From positions 1 through 60,096 of the forward strand of contig CAZSAT010000033.1 in assembly GCA_964604675.1 (NCBI GenBank): a stretch of 60,096 nt of DNA, given 5' to 3'. The stretch's first letter is position 1; the number at the start of each line of letters is the position of its first letter. Below, piece after piece: positions 1-9,245 of this stretch. Below the pieces are notes generated by a model, which saw only the letters and a list, made by a program, of their open reading frames with translations, ran no database searches and was not told the origin of the DNA. This stretch comes from CAZSAT01 sp964604675. GTDB taxonomy: Bacteria; Myxococcota_A; UBA796; CAJQPC01. The position numbers and the translations under genes were made by a program.

Positions 1-1187
1 TGATCCCCTGGCTCAAGGAGCGCTACGAAGGCGCCGAGATCATCGCCTACACGGGCGATCTCGGGCAGGGGGACGACCTCGACGCCATCAAGGCGAAGGC
101 CATCCGCACGGGCGCCAGCCACGCGGTGGTCGAAGACCTGCGCCAGACCTTCGTCGACGACTTCATCTTCCCCGCGGTGCAGGCCTCGGCCATCTACGAG
201 GGCATGTACCCGCTGCACACCGCCCTGGGCCGTCCCCTGCTGGCCAAGCGCATGATCGACGTCGCGCTGGAGCACGGCGCCGACATGGTCAGCCACGGCT
301 GCACCGGCAAGGGCAACGACCAGGTCCGCTTCGAGGTCACCTTCGGAGCCCTCGCCCCCCACGTGGGCATCATCGCGCCCCTGCGGGAGTGGGAGCTGCT
401 CACCCGGGAGGACGAGGTCCGCTACGCCCAGGCGCGCGACATCCCCGTGCCCATCACGCTCGAGAAGCCCTACTCCATCGACCAGAACATCTGGGGCTGC
501 GCGATCGAGTGCGGCGAGATGGAGGAGCTCTGGGCCGAGCCGCCGGCCGACGCGTGGCGCATGACCAAGGATCCCTCGCACGCCCCCAAGGGCAGCATCG
601 AGCTGGTCATCGCCTTCGACCAGGGCATCCCGGTGAGCATCGACGGCCGCCCGATGGGGGGCATCGAGCTGCTCGAGTACCTGAACGAGGTCGCGGGCAC
701 CTTCGGCGTCGGCCGCATCGACATGGTGGAGAACCGGGTCGTGGGCCTCAAGTCCCGCGAGGTCTACGAGGCGCCCGCCGCCACCCTGCTCCACATGGCC
801 CACACCGAGCTGGAGCGCATCTGCCTCGACCGGGCCACGTTCAACTACAAGCGCAAGGTCAGCCAGGACTACGCGAACCTGATCTACGACGGTCTCTGGT
901 TCACGCCGCTGCGCGAGGCCCTGCAGGCCTTCGTCGAGGAGTCCCAGCGCACGATGTCGGGTGAGGTGCGGATCCGCGTGAGCGCGGGACTCGCCCGGAT
1001 CACCGGCCGTCGCAGCCCCTACTCGCTCTACGACGAGGGCCTGGCCACCTACTCCACGGGCGACACCTTCGACCGCGAGGCGGCCAAGGGCTTCCTCGAC
1101 CTCTACGGGCTCTCGGCGCGCACGGTGGCGGAGGCCCGTCGTCGGGCCGGGCAGCCGCAGTACCGTCGCCGCAAGGCGGGCAGCTAG
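1..1187 (+). CDS. argG: Argininosuccinate synthase, N-terminus cut by the window edge
   Basis: Joins citrulline and aspartate with ATP to make argininosuccinate, the penultimate step of arginine biosynthesis, in the cytoplasm. The frame is open from base 3, so only about 20 N-terminal residues are missing, including the SGGLDTS PP-loop. The remaining 394 residues read as ArgG throughout. The family motifs GDLGQGDD near the start, HGCTGKGNDQVRFE, and EKPYSIDQNIWG are all present. A GTG at 126 opens an internal frame but cannot be the true start, because conserved ArgG sequence continues upstream of it. The gene ends two bases before argH, and the two are surely co-transcribed. Identity is very secure; the only defect is the truncation by the window. 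Confidence 0.97.
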   Translation, partial: IPWLKERYEGAEIIAYTGDLGQGDDLDAIKAKAIRTGASHAVVEDLRQTFVDDFIFPAVQASAIYEGMYPLHTALGRPLLAKRMIDVALEHGADMVSHGCTGKGNDQVRFEVTFGALAPHVGIIAPLREWELLTREDEVRYAQARDIPVPITLEKPYSIDQNIWGCAIECGEMEELWAEPPADAWRMTKDPSHAPKGSIELVIAFDQGIPVSIDGRPMGGIELLEYLNEVAGTFGVGRIDMVENRVVGLKSREVYEAPAATLLHMAHTELERICLDRATFNYKRKVSQDYANLIYDGLWFTPLREALQAFVEESQRTMSGEVRIRVSAGLARITGRRSPYSLYDEGLATYSTGDTFDREAAKGFLDLYGLSARTVAEARRRAGQPQYRRRKAGS

Positions 1188-1189
1188 CC

Positions 1190-2545
1190 ATGGCCTTGTG
1201 GGGCGGGCGCTTCGACGGCGACCAGGCCGAGGGCTTCCAGCGCTTCAGCGAGTCGCTGGGGGTGGACCTCCGCATGTTCGACGAGGACATCGACGGGTCC
1301 ATCGCCCATGCGCGCATGCTCGAAGCCGTGGGCTTGATCGCCCCTGGCGAGGGCGAGCTGCTCGTCGCCGGCCTCGAGAAGGTCCGGCTCGACCTGCGTG
1401 CGGGCTGGCAGCCAGGCATCGAGCTCGAAGACATCCACATGGCGGTGGAGACGAGGCTCGGTGAGCACGTGGGTGCTTTGGCGGGCAAGCTGCACACTGC
1501 CCGGTCGCGCAACGACCAGGTGGCCACCGACGTGCGCCTCTGGCTCGTCCGCCGCCTGACCACCATGGACGGCGCACTCGCCAGCCTCCAGGCCGCGTTG
1601 GTCGATCGGGCCGAGGCCGACGGCCGCACCCTCATCCCCGGCTTCACCCACCTGCAGCGCGGTCAGCCGATCTGGCTCGGCCACCACCTGCTGGCCCATG
1701 CGTGGGCGGTGAAGCGCGACCGGGAGCGCCTGGCGGACGCCCTCTGCCGCATCAACCGGTCGCCCCTGGGGGCCGGCGCCATGGCTGGCACCCCCCATCC
1801 GATCGACCGGCACCACGCGGCTGCGGCCCTCGGCTTCGAGGGCGTCGTGGAGAACGCCATGGACGCGGTCGCCGCGCGTGACCACCTGCAGGAAGTGGCC
1901 GCCCTCTGCGCCATCGCAGCCACCGGGTTCTCGCGGCAGGCGGAGGAGCTCGTGCTCTGGTCCACCCCGGAGTTCGGGCTCGTGCGGATGGCCGAGGCCT
2001 ACGCGACCGGCTCCAGCATCATGCCGCAGAAGCGCAACCCGGACGCCGCCGAGCTCGTGCGGGGCAAGAGCGGCCGCGTCATCGGCGATCTCGTGGCCCT
2101 GCTCGCGATGGTGAAGGGCCTGCCGATGGCCTACAACCGCGACCTGCAGGAGGACCGGGAGGCGCTCTTCGACGCCGTGGAGACGGTGACCGCCTGCGCG
2201 GAGATCTGCGCGGGCATGTGGGCCACGCTCGAGATCCGACCGGTGTACGACGAGCGCCTGCGCGGTGACTTCCTGCTGGCCACGGAGCTCGCCGACTGGT
2301 TGGCCCAGCACGGCGTGCCGTTCCGCGACGCCCACCACGTGTCGGGCCGCCTGGTGCGCTGGTGCGAGGAGCGGGGAGGCGGCTTCGAGCTGCTCACCCT
2401 CGAGGTGCTGCGCGATCACCACCCCACCTTCACCCAGGAAGCCCTCGCCTGGCTGGACCCGGAGGCGGCCGTCGAGCGTCGAACGAGCCACGGCGGCACC
2501 GCCTGGACCGAGGTGCTGCGGCAGGTGGAGCTGTTGCGCGGCTGA
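1190..2545 (+). CDS. argH: Argininosuccinate lyase
   Basis: Splits argininosuccinate into arginine and fumarate, the last step of arginine synthesis. The 451-residue length is normal for the fumarase/aspartase superfamily. It starts with the characteristic MALWGGRF and has the TARSRNDQVATD segment. The superfamily signature SSIMPQKRNP, which lies in the mobile catalytic loop, is intact. The ATG lies two bases after the argG stop (TAG cc ATG), so translation is probably coupled to argG. No independent promoter is visible between the two. The gene ends 72 bases before an unrelated lipoprotein gene that has its own -10-like element. Confidence 0.97.
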   Translation: MALWGGRFDGDQAEGFQRFSESLGVDLRMFDEDIDGSIAHARMLEAVGLIAPGEGELLVAGLEKVRLDLRAGWQPGIELEDIHMAVETRLGEHVGALAGKLHTARSRNDQVATDVRLWLVRRLTTMDGALASLQAALVDRAEADGRTLIPGFTHLQRGQPIWLGHHLLAHAWAVKRDRERLADALCRINRSPLGAGAMAGTPHPIDRHHAAAALGFEGVVENAMDAVAARDHLQEVAALCAIAATGFSRQAEELVLWSTPEFGLVRMAEAYATGSSIMPQKRNPDAAELVRGKSGRVIGDLVALLAMVKGLPMAYNRDLQEDREALFDAVETVTACAEICAGMWATLEIRPVYDERLRGDFLLATELADWLAQHGVPFRDAHHVSGRLVRWCEERGGGFELLTLEVLRDHHPTFTQEALAWLDPEAAVERRTSHGGTAWTEVLRQVELLRG

Positions 2546-2591
2546 CGCCCAGCGTCGACATTCTCCAAACAACTCCCTGCGATTCGCCGGA

Positions 2592-2597
2592 TACAGT
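2592..2597 (+). promoter_or_regulatory. Putative -10 element (TACAGT) for the esterase lipoprotein gene
   Basis: TACAGT lies 20 bases before the ATG at 2618, and an AGGTGA ribosome-binding site lies between them. No convincing -35 hexamer is seen. Assigned by pattern and position only. Confidence 0.3.
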
Positions 2598-2617
2598 CGG
2601 CGTCCTCCAGGTGAACC

Positions 2618-3523
2618 ATGCTCTCGCTCCTCTTCTCGCTCGCCTGCCAGGGCGACGCGGCGGGTGACACGGCCGCGGCCGAGGCCGCGCCCCCCGAGCT
2701 CGCGGAGCTCTCCTCCGGCGAGTGTCCGGACTTCTCCGCCGGCTCGACCACCTTCCTCTCCAGCGGGGTCGAGCGCCGGGTGACCACCGTGCTCCCCAGC
2801 GATGGCACCGAGGGCGCCCCGGTGGTGTTCTTCTTCCACGGGCTGATGGACAGCGGCTACGGCTACTCGGGGCCCGGCGAGTACATGGCCAACGCCCTGG
2901 ATCTGCAGGCGGTCGCCGACGACACCGGCACCATCATCGTGCTGCCGGACTCCGAGAAGATCGATCTCGGCATCATGCAGGCCTACATGTGGAACATCGA
3001 CGTGCCCGAGGGCGCCGACATCGTGCTGTTCGACGACCTGCGCACCTGCGCGGCGGACGATCTGGGCGCCGACACCAAGAAGATGAGCGCCTTCGGGTTC
3101 TCCGGAGGGGCCCTCTTCGTGACCAAGGTCGTGAGCCTCCGTGGCGACCACCTCGCCTCCGCGGTCGAGGCCAGCGGGGGCGCGGAAGCCGAGATCCCGC
3201 TCTACACCGACCCGGTGCCGGCCTATTCGGATCCGGGGAGCCGCCTGCCGGTGCTGCTCATCTCCGGCGGCGACGCCGACGTCTGGCCCGACCCGTCGCT
3301 GGTCATCGTCGACTTCGAGGAGACCAGCGACAACCTGCAGGGCGGGCTGCTGGGCGACGGGCACTTCGTGGTCCGGTGCAAGCACGAGAAGGGCCACACC
3401 CTGCCGAACAAGGCCTGGAGCCTGTCGCGCGACTGGCTGGACTACCACCGGTGGGGGGTCGACAGCCCCTACGAGGAGCAGGGTCTGGGCGGCGACGACG
3501 ACTGGTGCGAGGTGCCCTCGTAG
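2618..3523 (+). CDS. Secreted alpha/beta-hydrolase esterase, lipoprotein (PHB-depolymerase/LpqC-like)
   Basis: Probable serine esterase of the polyhydroxybutyrate-depolymerase/feruloyl-esterase type, anchored outside the cytoplasm. The 301-residue protein has an oxyanion-hole-like FFFHG segment and a nucleophile elbow GFSGG (Ser about 162). The histidine in the C-terminal GHTLPNK segment would complete the triad. The start is firm: AGGTGA precedes ATG 2618, and an in-frame TGA at 2612-2614 rules out any longer N-terminus. The signal peptide is therefore only MLSLLFSLA before lipobox Cys10, with no basic residue. Substrate cannot be read from the sequence. It stands alone between argH and the HEAT-PilT gene. 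Confidence 0.8.
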   Translation: MLSLLFSLACQGDAAGDTAAAEAAPPELAELSSGECPDFSAGSTTFLSSGVERRVTTVLPSDGTEGAPVVFFFHGLMDSGYGYSGPGEYMANALDLQAVADDTGTIIVLPDSEKIDLGIMQAYMWNIDVPEGADIVLFDDLRTCAADDLGADTKKMSAFGFSGGALFVTKVVSLRGDHLASAVEASGGAEAEIPLYTDPVPAYSDPGSRLPVLLISGGDADVWPDPSLVIVDFEETSDNLQGGLLGDGHFVVRCKHEKGHTLPNKAWSLSRDWLDYHRWGVDSPYEEQGLGGDDDWCEVPS

Positions 3524-3552
3524 CCACCCGTTCGGAGTGCGTGACCGACGCC

Positions 3553-3561
3553 TGCTATCCT
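3553..3561 (+). promoter_or_regulatory. Putative extended -10 promoter (TGCTATCCT) for the HEAT-PilT gene
   Basis: TGCTATCCT fits an extended -10 box (TGnTAnnnT) 22 bases before ATG 3584. The same TGCTAnnnT form recurs at 25350 and 50614. No -35 is evident. Confidence 0.35.
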
Positions 3562-3583
3562 CGCGGCCGAGGATGGATGGTCC

Positions 3584-6046
3584 ATGCGGCGCTTCTTCAA
3601 CCGGGGTGGAAACCTCCTCCAAAGGGTGCAATCAGGCGATTGGTCCACCGATGAGGAGCGCGACGAGCTGCTCACCCAGATGCAGGAGCGGGCCAAGGCC
3701 GGCGACCTGATCCCGCTCTTGTGGCACAAGCAGGCGGCGGTCCGGGGGGCGGCGGTCGCCGCGTTCACCCAGAAGGCCGACGCGAAGTCGGTCTCCAAGC
3801 TCCTGGGCGAGCTCGAGAACCAGTCGGCCGGGGCGCGCAGCTACGCCATGAAGCTCATCGCCCGCCTCGACGGGAAGGTGGTGGAGCCGGCCATCGAGCA
3901 GGGCGTGAAGTCCGCCCTCTCCGGCGCGCGGCGCGTGGCCTGGGAGTGTGCGGTCAACCTCCAGGGCGACCTGCGCAGCCAGTACCTCACCCGGGCCGTG
4001 AAGGAGGCGCCGGGTCGCGTCCGGCAGACCGCGCTCGAGACCCTGCTCGCGGAGCACAAGCCGGCGGAGCTCAAGGATCTCCTGCTCGAGCTGCTGGAGA
4101 GCTCCGAGGTGGCCATGCAGGAGCGCGCGTCGGAGCTGCTCCAGGGCGTGCGCGACCCCGACGTGTTCAACGCGATGGTCACCCGCTTCAAGACCGGTGC
4201 GGGGAGCGCGCGCGAGCGGGCCGGCACCTACCTCCGCAAGTACGCCAAGCAGGAGCCCGCGGCGGTGCGCGAGCACGTGCTGGAGATGCTTGCGGAAGGC
4301 GACGACGGCACCCGCCGCCTCTCCGTCGAGATCCTGATGGAGACCGCGGCCCCCGAGGAGGTGCTGACCGGGGTGTTGCTCTTCGCCCGCCAGCTCGCGC
4401 CATGGCTGCGGAAGCGCATCATGGACACCCTCCGGAGCTTCGGCGACACGGCGCTGCGTCCGGCGGTGGAGCTCCTCGACCACTCGGAAGAAGACGTCCG
4501 GAACGCTGCCCTCGCGCTCGCAGAGGAGTTCAAGGACCCCCGGCTGGTGGCGCCTCTGTCGAAGCTCCTCACCCACGAGGACTGGTGGCTGCGCATCACC
4601 GCCGCCGACGCGCTCGGGAAGCTGGGCAGCGACAAGGCCGTGCCCGCGCTGATCAAGGCGCTGGAGGACGAAGACGCCCGCTGGTCCGCTCTCGACGCGC
4701 TCGCTCGGATCGGCAGCCCCACGGCGCTCGAGCCCATCACCAAGATCCTCTCGGACGAGCGGGCGGAGGTCCGCCTCGAGGCGGTGAGCGCCCTGGCCGC
4801 GTTCAAGGACCGCCGCGTGGTGCCGCTCCTGACCCAGGTGGCGGACCGCGACCCGGCGCTCGCCGTGCGCACCCGTGCCACCGAGATCGCGCGCGACATC
4901 GCCGGTCACCTGCAGATGGAGTCGCGAGCCGAGGCCGCGAAGCGGACCGACCGGCTGCCGAAGGCGATCGACCGCATGTTGTCGTACATCCGGGACGAGG
5001 GCTGCTCCGACCTGCACCTCACGCCCGGCGAGGTGCCCATGGTGCGGCGGCACGGTGTGTTGAGCCGGCTCGACGACCGCAAGGCCACCTCGGGCGACAA
5101 GGTCGAGAGGGTGCTGCGGTCGATGGTCGCGGGCGAGCGGCTGCAGCGCTTCGTCGACACCGGCGACCTCGACTTCTGCTACGCCATCGACGAGGTCGGT
5201 CGCTACCGCTGCAACGCGTACCAGACCCGCCTCGGACCGAGCCTCTGCTTCCGGGTCATCCCGAACATGCCGCCCACCTTCGCGGACCTTCGGCTGCCCG
5301 GGCACCTCGCGCAGCTCACCGACTACCACCAGGGCATCATCCTGGTCACCGGCCCGGCGGGCAGCGGCAAGTCCACCACCCTCGCGGCGCTCGTCAACCT
5401 CATCAACGAGTCCAAGGCCACCCACGTCATCACCCTCGAGGACCCTGTCGAGTTCGTGCATCCGGTGAAGACCGCGCTGGTCAACCAGCGGGAGATGGGC
5501 ACCCACTCCGAGAGCTTCGCGCGGTCGCTGCGTGGCGCGCTCCGGCAGGACCCGGACGTCATCATGGTGGGTGAGCTGCGGGATCCCGAGGTCACGCGCA
5601 TGGCCCTGGAGGCCGCCGAGACCGGGCACCTCGTGATCAGCACGATGTCCACGCTGGGTGCGGTGCCCACCGTCGAGCGGCTGGTCGGGTCCTTCCCGCC
5701 CGACGAGCAGCAGCAGGTGCGCATGGGCCTGTCGGACTCGCTCAAGTTCGTCATCAGCCAGCAGCTCGTGCCGCGCTCCGACGGCCAGGGCCGCGTGGGC
5801 ATCTACGAGATCCTGAAGGGCACCATGGCCATCGGCAACCTCATCCGCGAAGGCAAGACCCACAACATCGCCGGCATGATGCAGGTGGGCCGCAAGCAGG
5901 GCATGCAGACCGTCGACATGGCGCTGGAAGACCTGGTCGAGAAGAACCTGGTCTCCCCCGAGGACGCCTACGTGCGCGCTCGGAACCCCACCGTGTTCGA
6001 GCCGCTGGTCTCGGCCGAGTTCCTCGCTGCTCTGAAGGCGGGCTGA
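3584..6046 (+). CDS. HEAT-repeat domain fused to a PilT-like secretion ATPase
   Basis: An 820-residue protein. Roughly residues 1-440 are HEAT-type alpha-helical repeats, which usually bind other proteins. From about residue 455 there is a PilT/GspE-family ATPase with an SDLHLTPGEVP N-domain, Walker A GPAGSGKST near 590 and Walker B VIMVGELRD near 658. Its C-terminus resembles the PilT AIRNLIREGK motif (AIGNLIREGK here). PilT proteins power retraction of type IV pili from the cytoplasmic face. The PilT His-box, normally TLHT, reads TMST here (about residue 686), so ATPase activity may be altered. A canonical PilT follows four bases later, suggesting a paired or regulatory subunit. Start by position of ATG 3584 downstream of the -10 element. 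Confidence 0.85.
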   Translation: MRRFFNRGGNLLQRVQSGDWSTDEERDELLTQMQERAKAGDLIPLLWHKQAAVRGAAVAAFTQKADAKSVSKLLGELENQSAGARSYAMKLIARLDGKVVEPAIEQGVKSALSGARRVAWECAVNLQGDLRSQYLTRAVKEAPGRVRQTALETLLAEHKPAELKDLLLELLESSEVAMQERASELLQGVRDPDVFNAMVTRFKTGAGSARERAGTYLRKYAKQEPAAVREHVLEMLAEGDDGTRRLSVEILMETAAPEEVLTGVLLFARQLAPWLRKRIMDTLRSFGDTALRPAVELLDHSEEDVRNAALALAEEFKDPRLVAPLSKLLTHEDWWLRITAADALGKLGSDKAVPALIKALEDEDARWSALDALARIGSPTALEPITKILSDERAEVRLEAVSALAAFKDRRVVPLLTQVADRDPALAVRTRATEIARDIAGHLQMESRAEAAKRTDRLPKAIDRMLSYIRDEGCSDLHLTPGEVPMVRRHGVLSRLDDRKATSGDKVERVLRSMVAGERLQRFVDTGDLDFCYAIDEVGRYRCNAYQTRLGPSLCFRVIPNMPPTFADLRLPGHLAQLTDYHQGIILVTGPAGSGKSTTLAALVNLINESKATHVITLEDPVEFVHPVKTALVNQREMGTHSESFARSLRGALRQDPDVIMVGELRDPEVTRMALEAAETGHLVISTMSTLGAVPTVERLVGSFPPDEQQQVRMGLSDSLKFVISQQLVPRSDGQGRVGIYEILKGTMAIGNLIREGKTHNIAGMMQVGRKQGMQTVDMALEDLVEKNLVSPEDAYVRARNPTVFEPLVSAEFLAALKAG

Positions 6047-6050
6047 CCGG

Positions 6051-7139
6051 ATGTCCAACCGCATCGACCGCTTCTTCAAGCTGATGACCGACCGTGGCGC
6101 CAGCGACCTGCACTTCAGCGTCGGGCGTCCGCCGATCTTCCGCCAGAGCGGGCGCATCGAGCCCATCCGCTACCGCACGCTGGAGGCCTCGGACTTCGAG
6201 GGGCTGGTCAAGCCCATCACGCCCCCGGAGGTGTGGGCGATCTACGAGCGCACGGGCGACGCGGACTTCGCCTACGAGATCCCCGGCGTGTCGCGCTTCC
6301 GGGCCAACCTGTTCCGGCAGGAGCGCGGTCCCGGGGCGGTCTTCCGCGTCATCCCCACGAAGCTCATGCGGCTCGAGCAGCTGGGCATGCCCAGGAGCCT
6401 GTCGCGCGTGCCGCGCCTGCGGTCCGGCCTCTTCCTCGTCACGGGGCCCACCGGATCCGGCAAGTCCACCACGCTCTCGGCGATCATCAACCAGATGAAC
6501 GAGACGAAGTCCATGCACTTCGTGACCATCGAGGATCCGATCGAGTTCGTGCACCCGAACAAGCGCTCGCTGGTCAGCCAGCGGGAGGTGCACGTGCACA
6601 GCCACAGCTTCAACGCGGCGCTCAAGGCGGCCATCCGGGAAGACCCGGACTGCATCCTGGTCGGCGAGATGCGGGACCTCGAGACCATCGGGCTCGCGCT
6701 CTCCGCGGCCGAGATGGGCGTGCTCGTGTTCGGCACGCTGCACACCAACTGCGCCGCGAAGACCATCGATCGCATCATCAACGTGTTCCCCGCCGAGGAG
6801 CAGGACTCGGTGAGGGTCACCCTGTCCAGCGTGATCCAGGGTGTGCTGGCGCAGCAGCTCCTGCCCAGGAAGGGCGGCGGGCGGGTGGCCGCGGTGGAGG
6901 TGATGTACGCCAAGCCGGCGCTGCGCTCCCTGATCCGCGAGGGCAAGAACCACCAGATCAACGGCGTGATCTCGATGGGCAAGGCCGACGGCATGATCGG
7001 CATGGACGACGCGCTCAAGGGCCTGGTGGAGGACGACCTCATCGAGCCGGTCGCCGGGCTCGAGAAGGCGCTCGACAAGGACACCTTCCGAACGTGGCTG
7101 GAAGAACGCGGGGTCGCTGTGGACGAGGACGTGGAGTGA
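6051..7139 (+). CDS. pilT: Type IV pilus retraction ATPase PilT
   Basis: A hexameric cytoplasmic ATPase that drives pilus retraction and twitching or gliding motility. The 362-residue protein has the PilT N-domain (GASDLHFSVGRPP), Walker A GPTGSGKST at about 132-140, Walker B ILVGEMRD, an intact His-box TLHT near 229, and the C-terminal LIREGKNHQI helix. Its ATG is four bases after the stop of the HEAT-PilT gene, so the two form one operon. The acidic tail (VDEDVE) is longer than in typical PilT. It could be the PilU-like partner instead, but the intact His-box and LIREGK motif favour PilT. Confidence 0.9.
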   Translation: MSNRIDRFFKLMTDRGASDLHFSVGRPPIFRQSGRIEPIRYRTLEASDFEGLVKPITPPEVWAIYERTGDADFAYEIPGVSRFRANLFRQERGPGAVFRVIPTKLMRLEQLGMPRSLSRVPRLRSGLFLVTGPTGSGKSTTLSAIINQMNETKSMHFVTIEDPIEFVHPNKRSLVSQREVHVHSHSFNAALKAAIREDPDCILVGEMRDLETIGLALSAAEMGVLVFGTLHTNCAAKTIDRIINVFPAEEQDSVRVTLSSVIQGVLAQQLLPRKGGGRVAAVEVMYAKPALRSLIREGKNHQINGVISMGKADGMIGMDDALKGLVEDDLIEPVAGLEKALDKDTFRTWLEERGVAVDEDVE

Positions 7140-7170
7140 GGCCGCCCGCTGTGCGGCCCTGACAGAGCGT

Positions 7171-7202
7171 TTGCAGGCGGGCGGATCGGGATCCTGTACG
7201 TT
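7171..7202 (+). promoter_or_regulatory. Putative promoter for the 389-residue exported protein
   Basis: TTGCAG (7171-7176) and TACGTT (7197-7202), preceded by TG, are separated by about 20 bases, which is slightly long. An AGGAGG ribosome-binding site follows before ATG 7227. Weak assignment. Confidence 0.25.
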
Positions 7203-7226
7203 CAGCGGCGCGCCAGGAGGGCCAGC

Positions 7227-8396
7227 ATGATCGCGTTCGCCTTGAGCCTGTTGACGACCACCTCCGTCTTCGCGGCCGAGGCCGAGGAAGAGGTCTACCT
7301 GACCGCGCTCGCGGTCGACGTGGAGCCGCAGGGCGGTTGGTACATCGAGCGGTGGTCCGACTGGGACTTCGACGCGGTCGACAAGGGCGAGACCACCAAG
7401 GTGCACTTCTTCTCGTCCCCCTTCCAGGTCGAGGTCACCGAGGACGCGGCGCAGGCGTGGGGTGAGCTCGCGGTGGAGGAGCTCGAGGCGCTGGAGCACA
7501 CCGACGGCCAGGTCACCGAAGCGCGGGTCGCGCAGCACGGCGACGCCGCGGTGGGGGAGGCCACGATCTCGTTCAGCTACCAGGGCAAGCACCCCGCGGT
7601 CCTGTACCTGCGCAGCTTCCCGATCCAGGGCAACACCGCGCACGTGGCGGCCTTCTCGGTCGCCCGCCGCGCACGGACCGCGCAGAAGGCGCTGGACACC
7701 TGGAGCGAGGCCCTGACCTTCGAGCGCGGACCCGACCCCGTGCCGGCCGATGCGTCGGTGGCCGCCGAGGCCATGGGCTACGGCACCACGCTCCCGGAGG
7801 GCTACCGGGCGCCCTTGAAGTCGGAGCTGTCGGTGGCGCGCAACCTCGCCGCGGAGACCGGCCAGACCTACCAGGCCGACAGCTGCTGGTTGGGCATCTC
7901 CCCGCATCCCCGGGGCGAGGCGTCGGTGCTGGTGTCCTGCCAGGCCGGCAAGTGGCTGGGGATCCTCGACAGCTACAGCTTCGAGGCGATCGAGGTGCAG
8001 CTCCGCGACACCTTCTTCAAGGGGCTCGAGATGGCCCCGGGCATCGGCTACGAGCACGCGGAGCGCCTGTCGGTGATCTGGAGCCCTCCGAGCCGTGGCG
8101 ACAAGGCCTTCCGCATGGCGCTCACCCCCTACGACAAGGGCGTGGCCCTCACCTACGCCATGGGCCCGTCGGACGATGCCGCGTCCCTCGACGCCGCCAT
8201 CCGGGGCTCCCTCGACGCGATGACCTTCACGGGTGAAGGCGGCGGCGCCCACCCCACCGGTGCGGCCGCATGGATCGCCTACGCTGCGCAGTACCGACCG
8301 GCCTTCCTGGTCGGTGGCGCGGCGCCCTTCTTGCTGCTCTTCGGGCTGATCGCGCTCAAGGCGAAGAACGCCAGGCCCTCCTGGGAAGACGCGTAG
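7227..8396 (+). CDS. Exported protein with a C-terminal membrane anchor, function unknown
   Basis: A 389-residue protein I do not recognise. It begins with a short signal peptide ending SVFAA. A long soluble part follows, with a single Cys pair (DSCWLG and VSCQAG). The C-terminus has one transmembrane helix at about residues 356-377 (FLVGGAAPFLLLFGLIALKA) and a short basic cytoplasmic tail. This predicts a protein facing the periplasm and held by its C-terminus. ATG 7227 has a strong AGGAGG ribosome-binding site seven bases upstream. It lies between pilT and a beta-barrel gene, and a shared envelope role is only a guess. Confidence 0.7.
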   Translation: MIAFALSLLTTTSVFAAEAEEEVYLTALAVDVEPQGGWYIERWSDWDFDAVDKGETTKVHFFSSPFQVEVTEDAAQAWGELAVEELEALEHTDGQVTEARVAQHGDAAVGEATISFSYQGKHPAVLYLRSFPIQGNTAHVAAFSVARRARTAQKALDTWSEALTFERGPDPVPADASVAAEAMGYGTTLPEGYRAPLKSELSVARNLAAETGQTYQADSCWLGISPHPRGEASVLVSCQAGKWLGILDSYSFEAIEVQLRDTFFKGLEMAPGIGYEHAERLSVIWSPPSRGDKAFRMALTPYDKGVALTYAMGPSDDAASLDAAIRGSLDAMTFTGEGGGAHPTGAAAWIAYAAQYRPAFLVGGAAPFLLLFGLIALKAKNARPSWEDA

Positions 8397-8438
8397 GCGT
8401 CACGGAACCTCCACGCGGCCGCGGCATCGGCAGCGGGC

Positions 8439-9245
8439 ATGCTGCTGTTGTCGACCACCGCGTGGGCCGGGCCCTGGATCAAGGCGCCTGGCGAGCACTA
8501 CGTGAAGCTCGGCGGCTCGGGCTTCGTCGCCACCGAGTACGTGGACCCGAGCGTCGAGGCGGCCTCGGACCTGGAGTACGCGGGCTGGCTGGCGTCGGTG
8601 TACGCCGAGGTCGGGGTGCTCGAGGGGCTGCAGGTCACCGCGCAGCTTCCCTGGTCGCTGGGCACGAACACCGAGTCCGTGGGTGGGCGCAGCTACAGCA
8701 GCCGGGGGCTCGGCGACGCGCTCCTCGGCGTCGGCGCCGACGTGCCGGGGGTGGCGCTGCCGCTCTCGGTCAGCCTGCTGTCCCGGCTGCCGCTGTACGA
8801 CGAGACCGGGCGTCCGGAGCTGCACCCCTCGCTCGGCGATGCGCAGGTCGACGTCGACGCGCTGGTGGCCGTTGGGCAGGGCGGGCCGCTCGGCGCACAT
8901 GCGGTCTGGGGCCTGGCCGAGGCGGGGTACCGGGCGCGCACCGCGTGGTCGCCCAGCGCGACCTGGACGGGATCGGCCCCGTCCGACGGGCTCACCTACC
9001 GTGCACAGGCGGGCTGGTTGCCCAGGGTCGGCGAGCGGGGTCTGGGGTGGGTGTCCCTCGACGCCAGCGGCCTGGTGAACCTGCAGCACGATCCGAGCAC
9101 CAAGCAGTGGCACCAGTGGAACCTCGGCGTGGCGGCCGCCCTCGCGCGGGGCTTCCACCTCGAGGTGGGAGCCCAGCAGATCTACGCGGCACAGGCCTCG
9201 TCGAAGGGCTTCGGGGGCAGCGTGGGCCTGTCGAAGGTGCGCTAG
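8439..9245 (+). CDS. Predicted outer-membrane beta-barrel protein
   Basis: A 268-residue protein with a short signal sequence (MLLLSTTAWA) followed by GPWIKAPGEHYVKLGGSG. Amphipathic beta-strands alternate with short turns (for example VTAQLPWSLG, LSVSLLSRLPLYDE) as in MetA/phenol-degradation-type or transporter-like barrels. It probably forms a small outer-membrane barrel; a substrate cannot be named. No good ribosome-binding site precedes the ATG. The gene ends convergently with the beta-helix gene: the two share a CTAG, each using it for its TAG stop. Confidence 0.65.
   Translation: MLLLSTTAWAGPWIKAPGEHYVKLGGSGFVATEYVDPSVEAASDLEYAGWLASVYAEVGVLEGLQVTAQLPWSLGTNTESVGGRSYSSRGLGDALLGVGADVPGVALPLSVSLLSRLPLYDETGRPELHPSLGDAQVDVDALVAVGQGGPLGAHAVWGLAEAGYRARTAWSPSATWTGSAPSDGLTYRAQAGWLPRVGERGLGWVSLDASGLVNLQHDPSTKQWHQWNLGVAAALARGFHLEVGAQQIYAAQASSKGFGGSVGLSKVR

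Noticed and set aside
1184..3631. Very long minus-strand open frame opposite argH and the esterase
   Set aside because: It is a high-G+C shadow of well-supported genes on the other strand, with no family-like sequence and an Arg/Gly/His-rich composition.
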